The position numbers and the translations under genes were made by a program. This document shows positions 1-4,818 of a stretch of 10,049 nt of DNA, piece after piece; positions within the stretch are counted from its first letter, which is position 1; each line of letters starts with the position of its first letter. Under the pieces are notes generated by a model. That model was not told the DNA's origin. It saw nothing but the letters and a program-made list of their open reading frames with translations, and made no database searches. The stretch comes from an uncultured Clostridium sp. (GTDB taxonomy: Bacteria; Bacillota; Clostridia; TANB77; CAG-508): contig CANEFU010000030.1 in NCBI GenBank assembly GCA_947426875.1, positions 1 to 10,049 of the forward strand. The letters run 5' to 3'.

Positions 1-2
1 AA

Positions 3-482
3 TATTATGGAGAAAATTTAGAAATAGATTTTGAAGATGAATCTGGGAAATTAACTTTAAATGTCGGAGATTTCTGTTTAAAAAATAATGTTTTGCAAAT
101 TGGATTGAATCTTCGTATTCCTGTTACTGTTAATATGGTTACAGTAGGAAGTAATTTTATGAAATATACCAGTCCTTATTGGAATATTGATTTTGATACC
201 ATTTCTTACAAACCTGCTTTGTATATTCCCAAAAGCAACCCATTAGTAAAAACACTTTGTGATGTTTATAATAAAGAAACGCAGTCTAATTTAGAACCAA
301 TTGCCATTGGTGGCGCAACTTATGCTCGTGCTTTTGATAATTGCATTTCTTTTGGTGCTAATTTTCCGGGTGATAAAGATATGTGTCATCAAACAGATGA
401 ATTTATTTCTATTGATAAACTTCTGCTTTCTTGCAAAATTTATGCGAAAGCAATTCTAGCTCTTGATGATATGGAGATATAA
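3..482 (+). CDS. M20 family dipeptidase (PepV-like), C-terminal part
   Basis: This is the C-terminal 159 residues of a metallopeptidase of the M20 family, most like PepV/Sapep dipeptidases, which hydrolyse dipeptides in the cytoplasm with two zinc ions. The frame is open from base 3, so the start lies left of the window. The recognisable part is the GGATYAR segment followed by an FPGDKDMCHQTDE-type segment. In this family the GG(G/A)TYAR stretch helps form the substrate pocket, and the His of the HQ pair is a metal ligand near the C-terminus. The reading frame ends at TAA 480-482. The next gene starts 82 bases on with its own promoter and I see no terminator between them. Family assignment is good; the exact substrate cannot be told from this fragment. 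Confidence 0.85.
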   Translation, partial: YYGENLEIDFEDESGKLTLNVGDFCLKNNVLQIGLNLRIPVTVNMVTVGSNFMKYTSPYWNIDFDTISYKPALYIPKSNPLVKTLCDVYNKETQSNLEPIAIGGATYARAFDNCISFGANFPGDKDMCHQTDEFISIDKLLLSCKIYAKAILALDDMEI

Positions 483-500
483 AAAGCTTACTATATATAT

Positions 501-529
501 TTGCAAATTAACAATAAATACTATATAAT
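501..529 (+). promoter_or_regulatory. Sigma-A type promoter of the asparaginase gene
   Basis: A -35 box TTGCAA (501-506) and a perfect -10 box TATAAT (524-529) are separated by 17 bases. The predicted start near 536 would give a leader of about 30 bases before the ATG at 565. Confidence 0.7.
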
Positions 530-564
530 TATTTCATATATAAAAACTTATGGGAGAAATAAAT

Positions 565-1650
565 ATGAAAAAAATTTTATTGTTATCTACAGGAGGAACC
601 ATCTCACAAGTACATACAGAAGATGGTATTTCAGTGAGTAATGAAAATTCAACAAAAGGTAAAGATTTTATTAATATCTTAGAAAATACAAGAAAGAATT
701 TGAATATAGATAAACTAGATTCAAAGACAATTTTAAATAAGGATAGTTCTAATATTATTCAAGAAGATTGGAAACTAATTATTCATTCAATTGTAGAAGA
801 ATATGATAATTTTGATGCTTTTATTGTTACTCATGGTACTAACACACTAGGATATACATGTGCAGCAACTTCCTTCGCTTTAACTAATCTAGGAAAACCT
901 GTAATATTTACTGGTTCGCAAGTACCTTATGGAATACCTGGAAGTGACGCTCTCATCAATTTGGAAAATACCCTAAAAGTAATTACTGAACACGAAGAAT
1001 TAGTAGGTGTATTTGCTATTTTGGGTAGTAAAATTATTACAGGAACTCGAGTAAAAAAGAAAACCGAATATGAATATGATGCATTCACTAGTTTTGGAAG
1101 AATTCCTAGTATCGGTACTATTGGAAATACTATTGTTATCCATAAAATGGCTCTAGAGCATCACTTGAGTTTTCTTGGAAATAGAGCTAGAACTAAAAAT
1201 GAATTAATTGTTCAAAACAATTTTGATAATAATATAATCTCTCTAACTGAATTTCCAGGATTACAATCAAAATTTATAAAAACTTTAGCAGACAGCGGAA
1301 TAAAAGGTTTTATTATGAGAGGTACTGGTTCAGGAGACTTAAATATAGTAAGAGAAAAAGAAGATTACGATAACTTAAATGATGCTTTTGCTTATTTAAA
1401 AGCAAATAAAATTCCTATTATAGCTACTACACAAGCTCCTCAAGGAGTAGCTAGCATGAATATAAATGAACCTGGACAATTAGCAACAAAAAAATTAAAT
1501 GTTATACCTGCCTGGGATATGAGTATAGAAGCTATAACAACTAAGCTCTCATGGCTCATTGCACAAAATAAATCATATGACGAAATAAGAGAACTAATGT
1601 TAACACCTTTAAAAGGAGAAATATCTACCTCAAATCTAAATCTTTATTAA
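565..1650 (+). CDS. L-asparaginase (type I/II superfamily), Asp-to-Asn in the HGTDT motif
   Basis: Encodes a 361-residue asparaginase/glutaminase-fold enzyme, expected to hydrolyse L-asparagine to aspartate and ammonia. No signal peptide is seen, so it should be cytoplasmic. The first catalytic motif STGGTI is at residues 8-13, with nucleophile Thr12 at the same position as in E. coli AnsB. DSSN (60-63) is the substrate-binding segment. The second motif is VTHGTNTL (88-95), and Lys166 in the RVKKKT stretch fits the catalytic lysine. Residue 93 is Asn (codon AAC) where the family has Asp (HGTDT); that Asp contacts the substrate and belongs to the Thr-Asp-Lys set, so activity or specificity may differ. 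I chose ATG 565 because GGGAG at 552-556 lies 8 bases upstream; an in-frame ATG at 550 has no ribosome binding site. Its own promoter suggests a single-gene unit. Confidence 0.9.
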   Translation: MKKILLLSTGGTISQVHTEDGISVSNENSTKGKDFINILENTRKNLNIDKLDSKTILNKDSSNIIQEDWKLIIHSIVEEYDNFDAFIVTHGTNTLGYTCAATSFALTNLGKPVIFTGSQVPYGIPGSDALINLENTLKVITEHEELVGVFAILGSKIITGTRVKKKTEYEYDAFTSFGRIPSIGTIGNTIVIHKMALEHHLSFLGNRARTKNELIVQNNFDNNIISLTEFPGLQSKFIKTLADSGIKGFIMRGTGSGDLNIVREKEDYDNLNDAFAYLKANKIPIIATTQAPQGVASMNINEPGQLATKKLNVIPAWDMSIEAITTKLSWLIAQNKSYDEIRELMLTPLKGEISTSNLNLY

Positions 1651-1652
1651 TC

Positions 1653-1693
1653 TTTTGGACATGTGAACAATTTTTGCGTTCATATGTCCAAAA
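1653..1693. repeat. 16-bp inverted repeat between asparaginase and 6S RNA
   Basis: Arms 1653-1668 and 1678-1693 pair over 16 bases with one G-T wobble around a 9-base loop. The arm bases are T-rich on the left and A-rich on the right, the reverse of a normal intrinsic terminator, so neither strand has a T-run immediately after the stem. It lies 3 bases past the asparaginase stop and may protect or end that mRNA. Its right arm shares the A-run that is the T-tract of the 6S RNA terminator on the other strand. Confidence 0.7.
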
Positions 1694-1886
1694 AAAAAGG
1701 CCCCGCCTTAGCCGTCAGCTGCCTTGAATTTTTAAGGACCTGCTCCTAAAAACAGGTGGGTGCCTACCTAAATATTCCTGGGCTTCTCACTGATAGATGT
1801 GAGCTTGCACGCCATATTTGAGAGTTCGGCCCCTCTTCTCGTGTGTTGGTTCTAAAAATTCTGCCTATACGCACTACGCAGGGTAA
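1691..1886 (-). ncRNA. ssrS: 6S RNA
   Basis: 6S RNA mimics an open promoter and binds the sigma-A form of RNA polymerase, lowering transcription of many genes in stationary phase. On the minus strand the transcript would begin near 1885 with CCCTGCG. Its 5' CCCTGC pairs with GCGGGG close to the 3' end to make the closing stem. The middle carries hallmark segments of the family: GGGGCCGA on the 5' side of the bubble region, GCTCAC...GTGAGAAGCC at the apical stem, then GGCACCCACCT on the 3' side. The 3' end is a GC-rich stretch followed by eight T, an intrinsic terminator. The region is far more GC-rich than its surroundings and has no credible reading frame. I considered SRP RNA and RNase P RNA; their conserved cores are absent. 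Both ends are approximate. Confidence 0.82.
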
Positions 1887-1891
1887 ATTTG

Positions 1892-1920
1892 ATTACTCTA
1901 TTAAGTTATTTTTATTGTAA
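1892..1920 (-). promoter_or_regulatory. Probable promoter of 6S RNA
   Basis: On the minus strand a -35-like TTACAA (1915-1920) and a -10-like AGTAAT (1892-1897) are 17 bases apart. The start would fall at about 1885, just where the 6S closing stem begins. The -10 box matches the consensus at four of six positions. Confidence 0.45.
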
Positions 1921-1959
1921 CATAGCCTACTTACATTTTCAAATCGAATGGCTATGTTA
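1918..1959. repeat. 10-bp perfect inverted repeat downstream of the hemolysin-III gene
   Basis: TAACATAGCC (1918-1927) pairs perfectly with GGCTATGTTA (1950-1959) across a 22-base loop. It lies between the stop of the minus-strand membrane protein gene and the 6S promoter, and its edge overlaps the presumed 6S -35 box. It could end or protect the csaA-hlyIII mRNA, but no T-run follows it on the minus strand. Confidence 0.5.
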
Positions 1960-2030
1960 ATTATTTCTTATTCCTTTATTAGCTATATTTATCTTACTTT
2001 TTCATATAGAAATCTCATTTTTTTATTATT

Positions 2031-2705
2031 TCACATGACATATAATAATATGCATAAAAAGTGTAAAAAACTACCTAATAATATAAACAAGTGAAAAATG
2101 GAATGGGCATATTTATATTTTTTCCCTAATCCATATACAATAGCTCCTATTGTATAGGCAATTCCTCCTGCTAACAAAAGGATAAAACCATTTTTAGTTA
2201 ATAATTCTGGTAGTAAATTACCTTTTAAGATAATACACCATCCCATTAATAAATAGCATATCATAGAGAATACTTTAAATTTCTTAATATCTATTGAATT
2301 CAATACAATTCCTATAATAGCTAATATCCATATGACACCAAAAATAAACCAACCTGATAAAACATCATATCCTCTAATAGCACATAAGGCAAAAGGTGTA
2401 TACGAACCCGCTATTAATAAAAATATAGAGCAATGGTCTAATATTTGAAATACTTTTTTCGATTTTATTTTAGGACTTAATCCATGATAAATACTAGACA
2501 TCGTATACAAAATTATCATGGTCACTCCATAAATCGCTCCACTTACTACTCCATATCCATTCCCATTTACAGCTGCAAATACAATACACAACACCGTTGC
2601 AACGATTCCTAAAGCTGCTCCTACAATGTGAGAAGTCATATTAAAGATTTCTTCTCCCTTGGTATAACTTGGTAATATTCTATCTTTTAATTTTGTTCTT
2701 TGCAT
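2031..2705 (-). CDS. Hemolysin III / YqfA (TrhA) family seven-helix membrane protein
   Basis: A 224-residue integral membrane protein of the HlyIII branch of the PAQR superfamily. It has about seven hydrophobic segments from residue 25 to the C-terminus. The family's polar signature is complete: E19..N22..SH26 at the first helix, SSIYH (70-74), the LDH at 89-91 ahead of the third helix, GSYTP (100-104), and the final HSIFHLF (201-207) with His215. In PAQR proteins these His and Asp residues bind a metal ion inside the membrane. The bacterial role is unsettled; despite the name it is probably not a toxin, and relatives are linked to membrane energetics or lipid homeostasis. AAGGAG lies 5 bases before the ATG. 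The gene starts 15 bases after the csaA stop, so the two are very likely cotranscribed. Confidence 0.9.
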   Translation of the reverse strand: MQRTKLKDRILPSYTKGEEIFNMTSHIVGAALGIVATVLCIVFAAVNGNGYGVVSGAIYGVTMIILYTMSSIYHGLSPKIKSKKVFQILDHCSIFLLIAGSYTPFALCAIRGYDVLSGWFIFGVIWILAIIGIVLNSIDIKKFKVFSMICYLLMGWCIILKGNLLPELLTKNGFILLLAGGIAYTIGAIVYGLGKKYKYAHSIFHLFILLGSFLHFLCILLYVM

Positions 2706-2720
2706 TTCTACTCCTTACTC

Positions 2721-3050
2721 TTAACAAATTTTATCTCCATTTTCCACTTTTACAGTAGGTTGTAATAGAACGACTCCTTGCTTAGAATCACTTCCTAAAA
2801 CTAGCACTTCACTTTTTACCTCTGCAATTTGTCTTGGTGGAAAATTTACCACTGCTACGATTTGTTTTCCTACTAATTCTTCTGCTTCATAACATTTTGT
2901 AATTTGGGCTGATGAGGTTTTTATTCCTATCTCTTCCCCAAAATCTATTTTTAATTGATAGGCTGGTTTTTTTGCCTTCTCATTGTTGGTTGCTTCTAAA
3001 ATAGTTCCTACTCTTATATCTACTTTTTCAAAGTCTTCTATTGTTGCCAT
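2721..3050 (-). CDS. csaA: CsaA, tRNA-binding OB-fold chaperone-like protein
   Basis: A 109-residue single-domain protein that follows B. subtilis CsaA (110 residues) almost end to end. It opens with a DFEKVDIRVGTI segment, then FGEEIGIKTSSAQIT, then VVNFPPRQIAEVKSEVLVLG, and closes near KVENGDKI. This is the OB-fold also found at the C-terminus of methionyl-tRNA synthetase. Known members dimerise, bind tRNA and show chaperone or export-related activity in the cytoplasm. The start is supported by a GGGGGA ribosome binding site about 7 bases upstream. It is the first gene of a two-gene unit with the HlyIII protein; I see no obvious functional tie between the two. Confidence 0.93.
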   Translation of the reverse strand: MATIEDFEKVDIRVGTILEATNNEKAKKPAYQLKIDFGEEIGIKTSSAQITKCYEAEELVGKQIVAVVNFPPRQIAEVKSEVLVLGSDSKQGVVLLQPTVKVENGDKIC

Positions 3051-3079
3051 TTTGATTCCCCCTTTAAGCTTTGTTTCTT

Positions 3080-3108
3080 ATCATAGCATAAAAAGGAAAT
3101 ATTTTCAA
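3080..3108 (-). promoter_or_regulatory. Sigma-A type promoter of csaA-hlyIII
   Basis: On the minus strand TTGAAA (3103-3108) and TATGAT (3080-3085) are spaced by 17 bases, five of six matches in each box. The -35 box starts 4 bases after the sigK stop codon, so csaA-hlyIII can be transcribed independently of sigK. Confidence 0.7.
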
Positions 3109-3111
3109 GTA

Positions 3112-3812
3112 TTATTCTTTTATCTCTTGTGCTAATTTATCAATTGCTTTTGTTTCTATTCGTGATACATAAGAGCGTGAAATCCCCATCATTTTCGCAA
3201 TTTCATTTTGTGTCTTTGGCTTATGTCCGCCGAAGTCCAAATCGTAATTCTAAAATAGTTCTTTCTCTATCTTTTAAAATCTCTTTCATTTTTTGACAAA
3301 GCAATTTTATTTTCATCTTAATATCTACTTCTTCTTCAATATTTCTTTCATTATTTTCTAAAATTTCTTGCAAAGTTACTACATTATCATCTTTATCTTT
3401 CCCAATTGGCTCATTTAAATATACCTCTGCTCCGAAGTTTTTTAGTTGCTCGTAGATGCATTAATATTTCATTGTCTATGCAACGTGATACATAGGTAGA
3501 AAGTCTAGCTCCCTTTTCTATTTTAAAACTATTGATTCCTTTTATTAATCCTACTGTACCAATGGATATCAAATCATCTTGTTCGACTTTTGCTGTACTA
3601 TATTTTTTAGCTACATGGGCTACTAATCTTAAGTTTCTTTCAATTAATATATTTCTAGCTTCTTCATCACCTTTTGCCATTTGTTCTAAACAATTTTTTT
3701 CTTCCTCTGCTGTTAATGGCTCTGGAAATAAATTTCCCCCTTGAATATATCCAACAACAAATACAGCTGATTTTAAAAATCCTATTATTCCTGTCATACA
3801 AAGTGATAGCAA
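3112..3812 (-). CDS. sigK: Sporulation sigma factor SigK, interrupted by two +1 frameshifts at CGG
   Basis: SigK directs late mother-cell transcription during spore formation. Read through both shifts the product is 232 residues, against 241 in B. subtilis. A hydrophobic pro-like N-terminus (MTGIIGFLKSAVFVVGYIQG) precedes FPEPLTAEEE. Region 2 holds GDEEARNILIERNLRLVAH, DLISIGTVGLIKGI and RCIDNEILMHLRATKK; region 4 ends with the helix-turn-helix TQNEIAKMMGISRSYVSRIE. The zero frame breaks after RATKKL at CTT-CGG-A (3431-3437). The second frame, GAEVYLNEPIG to LELRFGL, breaks at CTT-CGG-C (3229-3235). The third frame runs to the stop at 3112-3114. Each repair is a one-base skip with no residues lost, and no other damage is visible. 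I chose TTG at 3812 because GGAGGTG (3821-3827) lies 8 bases upstream; an ATG at 3797 is the alternative, and the longer ATG at 3845 lacks a binding site. It is either recoded, a fresh pseudogene, or a sequence error. Confidence 0.85.
3229..3235 (-). other. +1 frameshift site 2 in sigK (CTT-CGG-C)
   Basis: The zero frame reads GGA CTT CGG CGG ACA TAA and stops at once. Skipping the first C after CTT gives CTT GGC GGA CAT AAG, that is Leu-Gly-Gly-His-Lys, which continues into the SigK region 4 helix-turn-helix. Two CGG codons stand in tandem in the zero frame. No Shine-Dalgarno-like stretch precedes the site. Confidence 0.75.
3431..3437 (-). other. +1 frameshift site 1 in sigK (CTT-CGG-A)
   Basis: The zero frame reads AAA AAA CTT CGG AGC and stops seven codons after the CGG. 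Skipping the C after CTT gives AAA AAA CTT GGA GCA GAG, that is KKLGAE, leading into VYLNEPIG, with the same spacing as in SigK relatives. An extra A in the adjacent six-A run would give nearly the same protein (KNFGAE) and is the main alternative reading. Confidence 0.7.
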
Positions 3813-3820
3813 TATAAATG

Positions 3821-3827
3821 CACCTCC
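3821..3827 (-). promoter_or_regulatory. Ribosome binding site that supports a TTG start for sigK
   Basis: GGAGGTG on the minus strand lies 8 bases before TTG 3812-3810. The in-frame ATG upstream (3845) reads through this site, and the next ATG (3797) is 23 bases away, so the TTG is the best-placed start. A sporulation-like -10 element, CATATACTT, occurs just upstream near 3847-3855 but is too short to call as a promoter. Confidence 0.55.
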
Positions 3828-3949
3828 ATTTTCCTCATATTGCAAGTATATGTTTTGTAAAAATGAAAAGTGCCTGACCTTTTAAAATTATATTTATTAT
3901 TCTTTCTATTTCTATCTTATCATATATTTAAAAGAGGTGTTTATGAATT

Positions 3950-4760
3950 ATGAATTTTTTATCTAATTGTTTGAAAGGAATTGCTATTGGTAGTGGTGCT
4001 ATATTACCTGGCATTAGTAGTGGCGTATTTTGTGTTATTTTTGGCATTTATGAAAAGCTTTTAGATAGCATTTTGAACTTTTTTAGCGACATCAAGAGTA
4101 ATTTTAAATTTCTTTTTCCCATCTTAATAGGTGTTGGACTGGGTATTCTTTTATTTGGTAATATTTTAAGTTATTGCTTATATCAGTTTCCGATTCAAAC
4201 AAAATCTATTTTTATTGGTCTTATTTTAGGTAGCATTCCGACTTTAATTAAAGAAGCAAATGAAAAGGAATCGTTTAAACTGTCCCATTTGCTTTTCTTT
4301 TTGATTGCTCTTCTTCTTGGAATTGGCTGTATCTTTCTTGAAAATTCTTTAACCATCAAAGTGCTTGAAAATATAGACTTTTTTTACTTAATCTTATGTG
4401 GTTTTTTGATGTCTGTACGGAATTGTAGTTCCTGGTGTTAGTAGTACTATCATTTTAATGCTGTTAGGAATTTATAGCATTTATTTACATGCTGTTTCTA
4501 ATTTATACTTTCCTATTTTGTTTCCACTTGGCATCGGTATTCTTCTTGGCGGTTTTTGTTTTATGAAACTAACGAAATATTTATTAGAACATTTTTATAC
4601 ACCAACTTTCTACTGCATTATTGGTTTTACAGTTGGCTCTATTTTTGTTTTGCTACCTAGTTTTTCTTCTGCTATAGATGTTGTAATTGGTGTTCTATCT
4701 TGCGTTTTAGGTTTTTGTATTGGCTCTATCCTAGAAGGAAAATCTTCTATTAAAAATTAA
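3950..4760 (+). CDS. DUF368 (PopT-type) undecaprenyl-phosphate translocase, one +1 frameshift at CGG
   Basis: DUF368 membrane proteins return the lipid carrier undecaprenyl phosphate across the cytoplasmic membrane for reuse in wall synthesis. Read through the shift, the product is 269 residues, a normal length for the family. It has two homologous halves, each with a signature loop: KGIAIGSGAILPGISSGV near the start and VGIVVPGVSSTIILMLLGIY in the second half. The remainder is a series of hydrophobic segments separated by Gly-rich turns. The zero frame breaks just before the second signature, at GTA-CGG-A (4415-4421), and stops at 4439-4441. The other frame then runs cleanly to TAA 4758-4760. 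AGAGGTG (3933-3939) lies 10 bases before ATG 3950. A nearer ATG at 3943 is out of frame and ends after seven codons. The gene diverges from sigK and is followed by a terminator hairpin. Two separate genes are unlikely, since the second half has no start or binding site. Confidence 0.83.
4415..4421 (+). other. +1 frameshift site in DUF368 (GTA-CGG-A)
   Basis: The zero frame reads ATG TCT GTA CGG AAT TGT and reaches a stop seven codons after the CGG. Skipping the C gives GTA GGA ATT GTA GTT CCT GGT, that is Val-Gly-Ile-Val-Val-Pro-Gly, the second DUF368 signature loop. No homopolymer and no Shine-Dalgarno-like stretch is next to the site. Confidence 0.75.
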
Positions 4761-4775
4761 TTTCAAAATAGAATG

Positions 4776-4803
4776 GAGGGTTCTTTTTCATATAAGAACC
4801 CTC
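4776..4803 (+). terminator. Intrinsic terminator between DUF368 and clpC
   Basis: GAGGGTTCTT (4776-4785) pairs perfectly with AAGAACCCTC (4794-4803) across an 8-base loop and is followed on the plus strand by a T-rich stretch. It lies 15 bases after the DUF368 stop. On the minus strand it follows the clpC stop by about 15 bases and may serve both converging genes, though the T-run there is weaker. Confidence 0.8.
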
Positions 4804-4818
4804 TTTCTCATTATTATA

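Noticed and set aside
1691..1886. SRP RNA, because of an AGGTCC...AAGGCAGC resemblance
   Set aside because: The conserved GGAA-loop core of SRP RNA is absent, whereas several 6S segments and the closing stem occur in the right order.
3532..3744. Plus-strand open frame opposite sigK
   Set aside because: Antisense to the conserved SigK region 2; no binding site and no recognisable domain.
3866..3884. Quasi-palindrome AAAGTGCCTGACCTTT between sigK and DUF368
   Set aside because: It resembles dispersed repeats of Gram-positive genomes and weakly a regulator site, but one short imperfect copy is not enough to call.
4458..4760. A separate small membrane protein gene after the DUF368 reading frame
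   Set aside because: It has no ribosome binding site, and its frame continues the DUF368 signature from base 4419; it is the second half of the same gene after a one-base shift.
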